In this document: positions 19,967 through 27,535 of the stretch, piece after piece
How the letters are laid out: each line of letters opens with the position of its first letter
Numbering within the stretch: the first letter of the stretch is position 1
Assembly (NCBI GenBank): GCA_024280475.1
Contig: JAJRQA010000069.1
Span: 1 to 59,499 of the forward strand
Source of the DNA: Alphaproteobacteria bacterium
GTDB lineage: Bacteria > Pseudomonadota > Alphaproteobacteria > Rhizobiales > JAKIUO01
Direction of reading: 5' to 3'
Length of the DNA stretch: 59,499 nt
Position numbers and translations under genes: made by a program
Notes under the pieces: generated by a model
The model's database searches: none
Told to the model about the DNA's origin: nothing
Seen by the model: only the letters and a program-made list of their open reading frames with translations

Positions 19967-20053
19967 CAACTTGACCCCACCAGCTTGTTCGCGCAATTTT
20001 GATACCCCTAATAAAGCAGATGATTGGGGCTTGGGTTGGCCCAGAATGTGGCA

Positions 20054-20396
20054 ATATTTCGCTCACGGCTATTGGCGCTATCGCGCCGCCTCCGCGAGGG
20101 CGGGCAGCGCCCGGCGGCCGGTCGGCCTTGCCTCCCGCTGGTCCGTATATTTCGCTCACGGCTATTGGCGTTATCGCGCCGCCTCCGCGAGGGCGGGCAA
20201 CGCCCGGCGGCCGGTCGGCCTTGCCTCCCGCTGGTCGGTATATTTCGCTCACGGCTATTGGCGCTGTTGCGCCGCCTCCGCGAGGGCGGGCAACGCCCGG
20301 CGGCCGGTCGGCCTTGCCTCCCGCTGGTCGGTATATTTCGCTCACGGCTATTGGCGCTATCGCGCCGCCTCCGCGAGGGCGGGCAACGCCCGGCGC
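20054..20396. repeat. 93-bp tandem repeat array, 3.6 copies
   Basis: Three full 93-bp units starting with GCTCACGGCTATTGGCG at 20061, 20154 and 20247, then a fourth that stops after 57 bases at 20396. Copies differ at only a few bases. Each unit is very GC-rich and holds self-complementary parts such as GGGCGGGCAACGCCC. Because 93 is a multiple of three, the array is open in several frames on both strands, so the predicted proteins there are an artefact. Read on the minus strand, each unit begins with GGCAAGGCCG and ends with AATAGCCGTGAG, the same borders as the single elements at 20481 and 23231. The stretch 19967-20597 holds no convincing gene. Confidence 0.9.
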
Positions 20397-20480
20397 GTGG
20401 TCACGCTTGCAGATGAGTACATCGGTTATTCTTGTTCTATGTTGCATGGTCATCGGAAAAGTAGTTTTGATGTACTTATC

Positions 20481-20568
20481 GGCAAGGCCGCCAATATAAC
20501 CAGAAGGAGGCTGCCGGGCATTGTTCGTCCGTCCGAGGTCGGAGCATGCGAGGAATAGCCGTGAGACC
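20481..20568 (+). repeat. dispersed element with AAGGCCG...AATAGCCGTGAG borders, copy 1
   Basis: This 88-bp stretch begins GGCAAGGCCGCCAATATAAC and ends GGAATAGCCGTGAGACC. The copy at 23231-23351 shares the first 30 and last 17 bases almost exactly. The borders also match the unit of the neighbouring 93-bp array in inverted orientation. It lies 30 bases beyond the stop of the ECF sigma gene. No open frame or transposase is present, so it is a short non-autonomous element or a structured 3' region. Confidence 0.65.
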
Positions 20569-20597
20569 ATTGCAGAAGTGCGTATTCTTCGCTTACG

Positions 20598-21857
20598 CTA
20601 CTTGTTGCTGAGTTGCAGCAGCTTTTTCTCAAGGAAGGTTCGCTCGACATTATTGCTGGCGAGTTGAATGGCACGGGTCAGGCTTGCTTTGGCTGCTTCA
20701 TTTTGTGTCGTGCGCTCAAGCAAGTCCGCTTTGACGACATATAAATATTGGTATTCGCTTAGCTCGCCAGCGCTTTCGAGTACGTTTAGGGCCAATAAGG
20801 CAAGTGCGGCATCACTTGCATAAGACATGGCGACAATGGCGTTGAGCCGCACCACAGGTGTGGGCGTTAATTGATACAGCCTGTCATAGAGGGCCGTAAT
20901 TTCAACCCAGTCGGTGTTGGCGAAGTCGCTGGCATTGGCATGCACTGCGCTGATCGCCGCTTGCAGCTGATAGGGACCGAGCGCTCCTTTGGTGAGTGCT
21001 CCAATAAGCAATTGAGTTGCTTGCTCGATGGATTTTTTGTTCCACAAGGTACGGTCCTGATCTTTCAATTGCACAAGATCATTGTCTTGCGTGCAACGAG
21101 CATCCCGGCGGGCATTATGAAGGAGCATGAGGGCGCAAAGCCCGGCCACCTCTGGTTCATCACGGATCAGATGATTGAGGGCGGAGCCAAGCTGGATGGC
21201 TTGCAGACACAAATCCGCGCGGCTCAGTTGAGGACCTTTAGTGGCGGTGTATCCTTCATTGAAAATAAAATAGATCACCCAAAGAACCGATTGCAGACGC
21301 TCGCGCCATTGTTCACGCGCCGGTACTCGATAGGGAATATTGGCGGCTTTAATTTTGCGCTTGGCGCGCACAATGCGCTGCGCCACCGTTGTTTCCTCGA
21401 GCATCAAACAACGGGCTATTTCATTGGTAGCCAGCCCGCCAACTGCTTTGAGAGTGAGGGCAATGCGGGCCGCTTGCGAGAGAGCAGGATGGCAACAGGT
21501 GAAGATCAGACTCAATTGCTCGTTCTTGAACTCTGCAAAAGGGCTGTCTTTCTCCAATTCTTGATCCTGATGGTTGATTTTGGCCATCATTTCTATTTCC
21601 GCGGCCTTGCTATTATGCATCTGGGAGTGCCGAAGCCGGTCAATGGCTTTGCGCTTGGCGGTGGTCAGTAACCAGGCTTCAGGCACATGGGGGACACCTG
21701 ATCGCGGCCAGCTGGCCAAAGCCGCGATCAAGGCGTCTTGCAGTACATCTTCTGCCAATTCCATATCGCGCAGATGCGACATGAGTATTGCCAGAACACG
21801 TCCCCAGCTGTCTCTCACCACATCCTCGATGTGAGTATGTGTCAGATCAGCGCTCAT
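20598..21857 (-). CDS. ECF42-type RNA polymerase sigma factor (DUF6596)
   Basis: 419 residues. Sigma region 2 is visible as RDSWGRVLAILMSHLRDMELAEDVLQDALIAA and WLLTTAKRKAIDRLR; region 4 as LSQAARIALTLKAVGGLATNEIARCLMLEETTVAQRIVRAKRKI. A long C-terminal extension with FNEGYTATKGPQLSRADLCLQAIQL and TPR-like helices identifies the ECF42 group, which has no anti-sigma factor and is thought to be controlled through that extension. The ATG at 21857 gives the usual N-terminus. The YCII-domain gene 13 bases upstream is its normal partner. Confidence 0.9.
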   Translation of the reverse strand: MSADLTHTHIEDVVRDSWGRVLAILMSHLRDMELAEDVLQDALIAALASWPRSGVPHVPEAWLLTTAKRKAIDRLRHSQMHNSKAAEIEMMAKINHQDQELEKDSPFAEFKNEQLSLIFTCCHPALSQAARIALTLKAVGGLATNEIARCLMLEETTVAQRIVRAKRKIKAANIPYRVPAREQWRERLQSVLWVIYFIFNEGYTATKGPQLSRADLCLQAIQLGSALNHLIRDEPEVAGLCALMLLHNARRDARCTQDNDLVQLKDQDRTLWNKKSIEQATQLLIGALTKGALGPYQLQAAISAVHANASDFANTDWVEITALYDRLYQLTPTPVVRLNAIVAMSYASDAALALLALNVLESAGELSEYQYLYVVKADLLERTTQNEAAKASLTRAIQLASNNVERTFLEKKLLQLSNK

Positions 21858-21870
21858 GTTTGAGGGACCC

Positions 21871-22227
21871 TCATTCAAAATCCAGTTCCATAATGGGGCG
21901 CACTTCAACCGACCCCCACGCTGCTGTTGGTATTTTGGCGGCATAGGCTAGTGCTTCATCAAGGTCTTGGCATTCGAGCAGATAGTAGCCGCCCAGCACT
22001 TCCTTGGTTTCGGCAAAGGGGCCATCAAAGGTTTGCGTTTTGTCGCTTTTGAGGCGCACCGTTGTCGCGGTCTCGATCCCCTGCAGGGCTTGCCCGGCAA
22101 TATGCACCCCAGCGGCCTTTGTTTCCTTGTTGAAATCCATATAGGCTTGAAACATAGCTCCAAACTCTGGAGTGTCCGGCTTTGGACCACTATTTTCGGC
22201 GGCGTAGATCAAAAGCAGATATTGCAT
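21871..22227 (-). CDS. YCII-related (DGPF) domain protein
   Basis: 118 residues with the family marks MQYLLLIY at the start, a QALQGIETATTVR strand and the eponymous DGPFAETKEVLGGYYLLE motif. Such proteins have a dimeric ferredoxin-like fold and are nearly always next to an ECF41/ECF42 sigma gene, here 13 bases downstream on the same strand. Their biochemical role is not known; a sensor or small-molecule enzyme role has been suggested. AAAGGAACG precedes the ATG at 22227. Confidence 0.88.
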   Translation of the reverse strand: MQYLLLIYAAENSGPKPDTPEFGAMFQAYMDFNKETKAAGVHIAGQALQGIETATTVRLKSDKTQTFDGPFAETKEVLGGYYLLECQDLDEALAYAAKIPTAAWGSVEVRPIMELDFE

Positions 22228-22396
22228 CTCGGCGTTCCTTTTTTCTGGTTTATATAGTGTGACACAAACCAGACGAGCGACGCAGCCCGTTTTCGACATG
22301 ACTGAAACGTTTTTTGATTTTGAGTCATTCATAGGGAAGCAAAACTGTAACCCTTATAGATAGCTGGTGTTGAATAAGGCTTTGCCAAACAATAAT

Positions 22397-22508
22397 TGTC
22401 ATCCCTGCGAAGGCGGGGAACCCTAACCCCAGGTTTCGCAATTTTTGTTGAGGTCGTGATTTTTTGAGAGGACGGGGAGTGCGGATCCCAGCCTGCGCTT
22501 GGATGACA
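22397..22508. repeat. intergenic palindromic repeat of the TGTCATCC...GGATGACA type
   Basis: A 112-bp element bounded by imperfect inverted arms: TGTCATCCCTGCGAAGGCGG at the left, and its near complement ending in GGATGACA at the right. This layout is a common dispersed repeat in alphaproteobacterial intergenic regions. Translating it on the minus strand gives the familiar spurious FPAFAGMT string. It lies between the YCII gene and the secreted-protein gene at 22795; the rest of 22228-22794 shows only the operator-like site and promoter sequence. Confidence 0.75.
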
Positions 22509-22647
22509 CTGTGATCTGGATATTCTGGTTCGGCATCTGAAGCCAGAATGTTATTTGGTCTTGTGGTGTAAATCAAAATCACCGGCGTTAGCGCGAATAG
22601 CCAGAAAAAAACATGCCAATTTTATCTAATTTAAAACCATCCAAATA

Positions 22648-22661
22648 GTGATGTGTATCAC
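22648..22661. promoter_or_regulatory. CRP/FNR-type operator
   Basis: GTGAT-GTGT-ATCAC is a perfect palindrome, embedded in AGTGATGTGTATCACA, close to the TGTGA-N6-TCACA consensus of the CRP/FNR family. It lies 134 bases upstream of the secreted-protein gene at 22795, in an otherwise AT-rich promoter region. A class I activation site for that gene is a fair inference; the regulator is not in this window. Confidence 0.5.
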
Positions 22662-22794
22662 ACCTGGCGCGTTCACTTGCTCTTATTATATGAAACATGC
22701 AGTCGATAAGGCACTGTATCAACTAGATAAAAGAGTATCGGATTACCTAAAGTCTTATAAGGAAGGCATTTTCGAAATTACAGGAGATTAAACG

Positions 22795-23100
22795 ATGTTA
22801 GAAAACTCAGTCAAATTCGCTGCCGTAATTGTCATGTTGACAATTGGCTCACACGCTGCAAAAGCCGTAAGAGTTAATCCATCGCCATTCAGCACCCCTT
22901 CAACCTTGAATGCTGGCAAAGCTGCAACTGCTTGCGAAAGAGATTATTTACAATGTGTTCGTTTCATTAAACCTTTATGCAGACGCCTTTTAATGAGGGG
23001 AATGGGTGGAGGAAGCATGAGAAATTGCGATAGAAGAAAATACAAAAGATGCGAAAGCAAACAGAGAAAATGCGAAAAAAAGAAGAGAAAAATATTCTAG
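22795..23100 (+). CDS. small secreted, very basic cysteine-containing protein
   Basis: 101 residues from an ATG preceded by AGGAG. A signal peptide (VKFAAVIVMLTIGSHAAKA) leads to a mature protein with six cysteines and a striking Lys/Arg-rich tail (RRKYKRCESKQRKCEKKKRK). No family is recognised. The gene and its surroundings from about 22590 to 23210 are clearly more AT-rich than the rest of the window and are flanked by short related sequences, which suggests transfer. A hairpin-forming sequence at 23145-23165 follows the gene. Confidence 0.6.
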   Translation: MLENSVKFAAVIVMLTIGSHAAKAVRVNPSPFSTPSTLNAGKAATACERDYLQCVRFIKPLCRRLLMRGMGGGSMRNCDRRKYKRCESKQRKCEKKKRKIF

Positions 23101-23230
23101 GCTATTGTTGTACTGTAACCAGAATCTGAACTCCGTGAATTAGTGCGCGCTTGAAATAAGCGTGCGCTCGTTCGCGCGATTAGCCGCAAGACCAAATAGC
23201 CAGAAGAAAAAGAATTCCGAAATACTCTTC

Positions 23231-23351
23231 CAAGGCCGCCAGAATAACCAGAAGGAGACGGCCGCGCGTGCCCGTCCATAGCCCTCAAACAGTGAAGCGA
23301 TAGGGCACAATCGAAAAGCAGTCCGCGCAACGCACGAATAGCCGTGAGACC
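23231..23351 (+). repeat. dispersed element with AAGGCCG...AATAGCCGTGAG borders, copy 2
   Basis: 121 bp beginning CAAGGCCGCCAGAATAACC and ending GAATAGCCGTGAGACC. It matches the element at 20481-20568 at both ends but has an unrelated or expanded centre of about 55 bases. It stops one base before the stop codon of the TerB-like gene. As with copy 1 it abuts the 3' end of a minus-strand gene. Confidence 0.6.
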
Positions 23352-23352
23352 T

Positions 23353-23766
23353 TTAAATGGTATGATGGCGGGCCCTTGCGCCACGTTCGATGGCGGAACA
23401 AATTAGCGGTTCCAGATCAAGGGCATCGCGCAGCAATTGCAAGAAACGCAGCTCTTCAGCCTTGATATTGAGATCGGCAGCTGCGACTTCGACGGCCAGG
23501 GCATAAGCAGTTTCGTACAATTTGGCTGGCAGGTTCATGGAAACTTCGTTCAAAACTTTGTCCAGCCCGTCTTCATGCGAGAGCACGTTGCCGCAAGCTT
23601 CTGCGGTATGGACGAGTTGTTCAACATCAAAATCGCGGAAAGCGGGCAGGTACTGGACCATCTGGCCAATGCGGAACATCTCCTTGTCGGTCATTTCGCG
23701 ATCAACGGCAGACATGGTGACCATGATATAGATAAGGGCGTCATGGGGAGAGAGGGGGCCGGGCAT
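23353..23766 (-). CDS. TerB-family protein
   Basis: 137 residues, all helical, resembling the TerB/DUF533 tellurite-resistance fold: LSPHDALIYIMVTMSAVDREMTDKEMFRIGQMV and the second repeat ALAVEVAAADLNIKAEELRFLQLLRDALDL show the paired acidic Asp/Glu motifs that bind metal in this family. No other ter gene is present, so a direct role in tellurite resistance is unlikely; stand-alone TerB proteins are common in alphaproteobacteria with unknown function. AAGGA precedes the start. Divergent from lysK. Confidence 0.8.
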   Translation of the reverse strand: MPGPLSPHDALIYIMVTMSAVDREMTDKEMFRIGQMVQYLPAFRDFDVEQLVHTAEACGNVLSHEDGLDKVLNEVSMNLPAKLYETAYALAVEVAAADLNIKAEELRFLQLLRDALDLEPLICSAIERGARARHHTI

Positions 23767-23912
23767 AGGGTCAATCCTTCAAAGTTTCATAAAGAACGGT
23801 AGTTTCCAACAGATGTACTCTTTTCGTGAGCAGTTGCAAACACCAAGATTGCTTCTTTGCGATTTTGCCGATAACAAGCAATTGAAAATAATCATGCAAA
23901 GGATCGCAAAAC

Positions 23913-25505
23913 ATGACCGATGAGGCGCTGATGACACTGGCCGCAAATAGTAAAGCCTGGCCTTTCATGGAAGCGCGCAACCTCATCAAGCGTCTGGATC
24001 GGCTCAAACAGCAACCAGAAGTGGTTTTGTTTGAAACCGGTTATGGCCCCTCGGGCCTGCCACATATCGGCACCTTTGGCGAAGTGGCGCGCACCGATAT
24101 GGTGCGTCACGCTTTTGGTGTGTTGACCGGTCGCAAGACTAAAATGATTTGCTTTTCCGATGATATGGATGGCCTGCGCAAGGTGCCAACCAACCTGCCC
24201 AATCAGGAAATGCTGGCTGAGTATCTGGACAAGCCTTTAAGCGTCGTGCCAGATCCCTTTGGCACTCATGACAGTTTTGCCGCTCACAATAATGCCCGCC
24301 TGCAAAGCTTTCTTGATCAGTTTAAATTTGACTATGAATTTGTTTCGGCCACGCAGCGCTATAAATCTGGTGCGCTGGATGAGACCTTGCTGCGTATGCT
24401 CCAAGTCTATGACAAGGTGATGGAGATCATTTTGCCGACCCTTGGCGGTGAGCGCCAGAAGACCTATTCCCCGTTTTTGCCGATCTGTCCAACCAGCGGC
24501 AAGGTGCTGCAGGTTCCCATGAAGGAGCTGAACGTTAAAAAGGGGACGATCATTTATGCGGACCCCGTCAGTGGCGATCTCGTCGAGTTGCCGGTCACAG
24601 GCGGCCATGTGAAATGCCAGTGGAAGGCTGACTGGGCCATGCGCTGGACAGCGCTGGGTGTCGATTATGAGATGGCGGGCAAAGATCTCATTGATAGCGT
24701 GCGCCTGTCGGGGAAAATCTGCCGGGCCATGGGCGGCACCCCGCCAGACGGCTTTTCATACGAGCTGTTCCTTGATGAAAAAGGGCAAAAGATTTCCAAA
24801 TCCATCGGTAACGGTATCACTATTGATGAGTGGTTGAGCTATGCCTCCCCACAAAGCCTGTCGCTGTTTATGTATCAAAAACCCAAAACCGCCAAGCGGC
24901 TGCATTTTGATATCATCCCCAAAAATGTCGATGAATATCTGACTTTTTTATCGAAATATCCCGATCAGGAAGGCAAGGACCAGCTCAATAACCCGGTCTG
25001 GCATATTCATGGCGGCACCCCGCCACAAGCAGAATTGCCCATCAGTTTTGCGCTGCTACTCAATCTGGTGAGTGCTTCAAACGCCTCGGAACCAGATGTT
25101 TTGTGGGGCTTCATTCGCCGTTATGCGCCAGACGCCACGCCGGAAAATTATCCGCTGCTCGATCACCTCGTTGGTTATGCGATCGGCTATTACGAACATT
25201 TCGTCAAACCCGCCAAGACCTACCGTGCACCAACAAAGCAAGAAGCATCTGCCCTCAAAGATCTGGAAACCAAGCTTGGTGAACTGGACGCCGATGCCGA
25301 TGGCAGCACTATTCAAAACGTTGTTTATGCGGTTGGCAAGGAGCACGAGTTCGAGCCGTTGCGCAGTTGGTTCACGGCGCTTTATGAGGTGTTGCTCGGC
25401 CAGAGCCAGGGACCACGCTTTGGCAATTTCGCCGAGCTGTATGGCCTCAATGAGAGCCGTGATCTGATCAAACGCGGCCTGTCGGGGGAGCTGGCAAAAG
25501 GGTAA
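23913..25505 (+). CDS. lysK: lysyl-tRNA synthetase, class I
   Basis: 530 residues. This is the archaeal-type class I enzyme, which replaces class II LysRS in many alphaproteobacteria. The HIGH signature appears as GPSGLPHIG near residue 47-55, the KMSKS signature as [11 protein letters not shown] near 290, and the C-terminal helical cage of class I LysRS follows. It charges tRNA-Lys in the cytoplasm. The start at 23913 is 10-15 bases after a purine-rich AAAGGA. The gene is essential in organisms lacking lysS, and its presence supports the alphaproteobacterial assignment. Confidence 0.95.
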   Translation: MTDEALMTLAANSKAWPFMEARNLIKRLDRLKQQPEVVLFETGYGPSGLPHIGTFGEVARTDMVRHAFGVLTGRKTKMICFSDDMDGLRKVPTNLPNQEMLAEYLDKPLSVVPDPFGTHDSFAAHNNARLQSFLDQFKFDYEFVSATQRYKSGALDETLLRMLQVYDKVMEIILPTLGGERQKTYSPFLPICPTSGKVLQVPMKELNVKKGTIIYADPVSGDLVELPVTGGHVKCQWKADWAMRWTALGVDYEMAGKDLIDSVRLSGKICRAMGGTPPDGFSYELFLDEKGQKISKSIGNGITIDEWLSYASPQSLSLFMYQKPKTAKRLHFDIIPKNVDEYLTFLSKYPDQEGKDQLNNPVWHIHGGTPPQAELPISFALLLNLVSASNASEPDVLWGFIRRYAPDATPENYPLLDHLVGYAIGYYEHFVKPAKTYRAPTKQEASALKDLETKLGELDADADGSTIQNVVYAVGKEHEFEPLRSWFTALYEVLLGQSQGPRFGNFAELYGLNESRDLIKRGLSGELAKG

Positions 25506-25617
25506 TTGCCTGAGCGCATCTGTCTTCGCCAGACAGGCATGCTGCGCGCATGGCGCCAAAGGCGAGCCTTTGGAAACCGCTATGGGTTGTGGATTAGGGT
25601 CCGATCTTGGTGGGTAT

Positions 25618-25767
25618 TTAAGCGTACATGTACCAATAGACGAACCCGGCGGTGATGGCGCTCAATATCAGCAGCTTGACGATCCCCCAGATAATAAACC
25701 GCTTGATGATGCGATTGCTCTCTTCTTGCAGTTTTCTGGCGTTCTCACGCAGCTCAGTTTCGTCCAT
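25618..25767 (-). CDS. 49-residue single-span membrane protein
   Basis: Starts at the ATG at 25767 after AGGACC. The first half is a charged helix (ETELRENARKLQEESNRIIKR), the second a single membrane span (ILSAITAGFVYWYMY). No family is recognised. The longer open frame reaching back to 25884 overlaps the next gene and lacks a ribosome site. Being conserved or not would decide whether it is real. Confidence 0.45.
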   Translation of the reverse strand: MDETELRENARKLQEESNRIIKRFIIWGIVKLLILSAITAGFVYWYMYA

Positions 25768-25792
25768 ATTATGTGGTCCTGTTTGGGCAAAG

Positions 25793-26155
25793 CTACCACG
25801 CGCAGATTTTAAATCCATCGCCGATCCAACAGGCGCGGTTTTTACGCGATCGTTTGGCGGAGCCCCAGCGAGAATTGATACCAAATTTTGTCAGACCTCT
25901 GACATCGGCCCTGTTTTTTGACAGAACCGTTACCGAGACAACCATGACTTCCCCAAAAAAACGGCCCGACTTTTTAGCGCTCGTCAAAGAGAAGGAGCCA
26001 TTCGGTTCGGCTCGAAAATCACAGATCCCTCGAAATTGTGTGCTGCTGCCCGATGTAATAAGGCATTTGGCATTGCGCGCCATGGCTGGGGTATGGATGC
26101 TGGCGCCGAGCAATGTAAAGCTCAAGCAAATGATCGTAAAAAACCGAGTACGCAT
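25793..26155 (-). CDS. small secreted protein
   Basis: 120 residues from the ATG at 26155, which has a strong GGGAGGAA. A signal peptide (FFTIICLSFTLLGASIHTPAMA) precedes a mature domain with four cysteines (AKCLITSG, GICDFR, NRACWIGDGFKICAW). The SSTQFRGICDF and GSFSLTS pattern resembles small exported proteins annotated as hypothetical in rhizobia. Function unknown; the spacing of the cysteines suggests two disulfides in the periplasm. Confidence 0.6.
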   Translation of the reverse strand: MRTRFFTIICLSFTLLGASIHTPAMARNAKCLITSGSSTQFRGICDFRAEPNGSFSLTSAKKSGRFFGEVMVVSVTVLSKNRADVRGLTKFGINSRWGSAKRSRKNRACWIGDGFKICAW

Positions 26156-26267
26156 GATAAATTCCTCCCTTTGCATGCACGGACGTGCCACATCTTAATT
26201 GAACACCAATATCAACACGCTCGATCGATTACCGCAAGCCCCACGTCTAGCCGTGCTCGCACCTCCC

Positions 26268-26299
26268 GTCATGCCAGTGCTTGTCACTGGGTTCCAATG
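26268..26299. repeat. partial copy of a GTCATGCCAGTG...CACTGG intergenic repeat
   Basis: CGTCATGCCAGTGCTTGTCA followed by CTGGGTTCCA is the arm of a dispersed repeat widespread in alphaproteobacteria; on the minus strand it translates to the usual spurious NPVTSTGMT string. Only one arm is seen. It belongs to the 26156-26827 stretch, which holds no large gene but several repeats and a possible mini transcription unit. Confidence 0.5.
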
Positions 26300-26412
26300 G
26301 TTTAACTGCCTGTCTCTTTGTCTCCGCCCGTAAGAGCGGTGCGTTCCGCAAAGGGAGGGGGTGATGGAAGCGAACGCCAATCGGCGCAATAGGCTCGAAA
26401 AAGTGCCGATCC

Positions 26413-26573
26413 GTAGGGTGTGTTAGCGCCTGTCATGGGCGTGCATATGGTCACAAAACCATCAAGGCGCGTAACGCACCGATTTGCCCCCGTCCGCAAG
26501 AGCGATGCGTACCGCCCCATTTGAGTGTATTTGCCGTGTTGCGCACGATCAGCAAGGCGCTAACACAGCCTAC
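26413..26573. mobile_element. MITE-like element with 19-20-bp terminal inverted repeats
   Basis: The left end GTAGGGTGTGTTAGCGCCTG and the complement of the right end, GTAGGCTGTGTTAGCGCCTT, agree at 18 of 20 positions, bounding 161 bp with no coding capacity. A third related motif (GGCGCGTAACGCACC) lies inside at 26466-26480, so the left part can also fold on its own. No clear target duplication is visible. This is probably a short dispersed repeat or miniature element. Confidence 0.55.
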
Positions 26574-26640
26574 AGATCGCTAGCTCGATCTTTTTTTGGG
26601 CGAAAACCGAGCATGGGAGTGATGATAAAGGAACAAAAAG

Positions 26641-26669
26641 TTGCAATATATGCACAAATTGTATATATT
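26641..26669 (+). promoter_or_regulatory. sigma-70-like promoter
   Basis: TTGCAA and TATATT are separated by 17 bases, close to TTGACA-N17-TATAAT, in a locally AT-rich patch. An 8-bp inverted repeat (CAATATAT/ATATATTG) overlaps the same bases and could be an operator. There is no large gene downstream on this strand before the terminator at 26800. Confidence 0.4.
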
Positions 26670-26742
26670 GGAATCGATCGAGGTAAGCAGACAGAGGACC
26701 GCAAGGCCCTATCTCGCATTAACTGTCCACCCAGGAGGGGCT

Positions 26743-26784
26743 ATGTATGGCTCCGTTAGTAACTCGAAGTGGAATAGCGGTTAA
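26743..26784 (+). CDS. possible 13-codon mini-ORF
   Basis: ATG at 26743 opens a 13-codon frame (MYGSVSNSKWNSG) ending in TAA. AGGAGGGG at 26733-26740 is one of the strongest ribosome-binding sequences in the window; it could equally serve the ATG at 26747, whose frame runs on antisense to the DUF3800 gene. The piece lies between a promoter-like sequence and a terminator-like hairpin, so it may be a leader peptide, a small toxin-like peptide, or part of a small RNA. Confidence 0.25.
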   Translation: MYGSVSNSKWNSG

Positions 26785-26799
26785 GTGCCGATTATTTAT

Positions 26800-26836
26800 A
26801 AAACTGCTCTTCGTAAGGAGGGCGGTTTTATCTTTT
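26800..26836. terminator. bidirectional intrinsic terminator
   Basis: AAAACTGCTCTTC and the complementary GGAGGGCGGTTTT arm form about 13 pairs, some of them G-U, around a GTAA loop, followed by ATCTTTTT on the plus strand. On the minus strand the same stem follows the DUF3800 stop, ending in TTTTATAAAT. It would end the short plus-strand unit and the DUF3800 transcript. Confidence 0.6.
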
Positions 26837-27517
26837 TGTTACCCAGGATATATTCCGTTTTCCGCCAGAAAGCCAATCAGGCCTCTTTCCATCAAGTTCT
26901 ATCCTGACTACAGGCACATCACAGTCGTCAGAAAGAATACCTACATCTGGGTAATCGGAGTTTTGCGAGACGTTTTGGGTTTGCACTCCCCAAAACCAAC
27001 GCCATACCATATTCGAGATAACATCTGCGATTTGAATTCCCGGTTTTGCCTGACTTTGCTGGCAGTTCACATTTACAGAATTCAAGCGTGTCGTCTTTGT
27101 AATTTGGTTTTCGATATTTGCTTCACAAATTTCCATCATCTCAGCTCGGTATCGTCCTCCATCAGGCATAATATTTACATGAGAACAATTATTGGGGAGT
27201 AAGCGCCGACTGCTTTCAGCAACAAGTGTACTCCAAATCTCGCGTTCCTTCATATTCTTGAATGCCCAGCCTCCAAGCGGATCCTCTTTGTTGCAAACAG
27301 CTACAGCAGCTCTGATATTCTGCCTTTTGAACATCATCAGAAATGCATTTTTTTGAGGAACGCTGAGCGCTGACCCCTTTATTTCATTGGCTGAAATGCC
27401 AGTAGCCTTTCGAAAAGACTTGATGAAACGTCGTGCTTGCACTTCTTTAATAGCAACCGAAGCTACTAGAAAAAGTCCTTTGTCAGTACCCCCGCTTTCA
27501 TCGCAATAAATCTGCAT
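26828..27517 (-). CDS. DUF3800 domain protein
   Basis: 229 residues. The family marks are the N-terminal MQIYCDESGG with an acidic pair, and the C-terminal GIQIADVISNMVWRWF motif; the fold is thought to be RNase H-like. Such genes are often found in mobile or defence-associated settings, but their substrate is not established. Here the gene is alone, between a repeat-rich intergenic zone and parE, and its terminator overlaps its last codons. Its base composition is more AT-rich than parE. Acquired origin is plausible but not proven. Confidence 0.8.
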   Translation of the reverse strand: MQIYCDESGGTDKGLFLVASVAIKEVQARRFIKSFRKATGISANEIKGSALSVPQKNAFLMMFKRQNIRAAVAVCNKEDPLGGWAFKNMKEREIWSTLVAESSRRLLPNNCSHVNIMPDGGRYRAEMMEICEANIENQITKTTRLNSVNVNCQQSQAKPGIQIADVISNMVWRWFWGVQTQNVSQNSDYPDVGILSDDCDVPVVRIELDGKRPDWLSGGKRNISWVTKR

Positions 27518-27535
27518 ACAGCTCTACTTGCGCCC

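Noticed and set aside
20054-20396. Possible CRISPR array
   Set aside because: The copies are directly adjacent, 93 bp long and nearly identical throughout; there are no short repeats with unique spacers and no cas genes.
19953-20570. Overlapping open frames of 130-235 codons on both strands with a 31-residue repeat
   Set aside because: They arise because the 93-bp unit is a multiple of three and GC-rich; several frames on both strands stay open, no ribosome site fits, and the peptides show no family features.
20871-21671. 266-codon open frame on the plus strand
   Set aside because: Antisense shadow of the ECF42 sigma gene, without a recognisable domain.
22325-22582. 85-codon minus-strand frame
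   Set aside because: Translates the palindromic intergenic repeat; FPAFAGMT is a known false-gene signature of such repeats.
25556-25573. CCAAAGG-cgag-CCTTTGG hairpin after lysK as terminator
   Set aside because: A perfect 7-bp stem, but no T run on either side; left unassigned.
26747-27202. 151-codon plus-strand frame with a good ribosome site
   Set aside because: Mostly antisense to DUF3800 and interrupted at RNA level by a terminator hairpin; only the short 13-codon alternative is kept, with low confidence.
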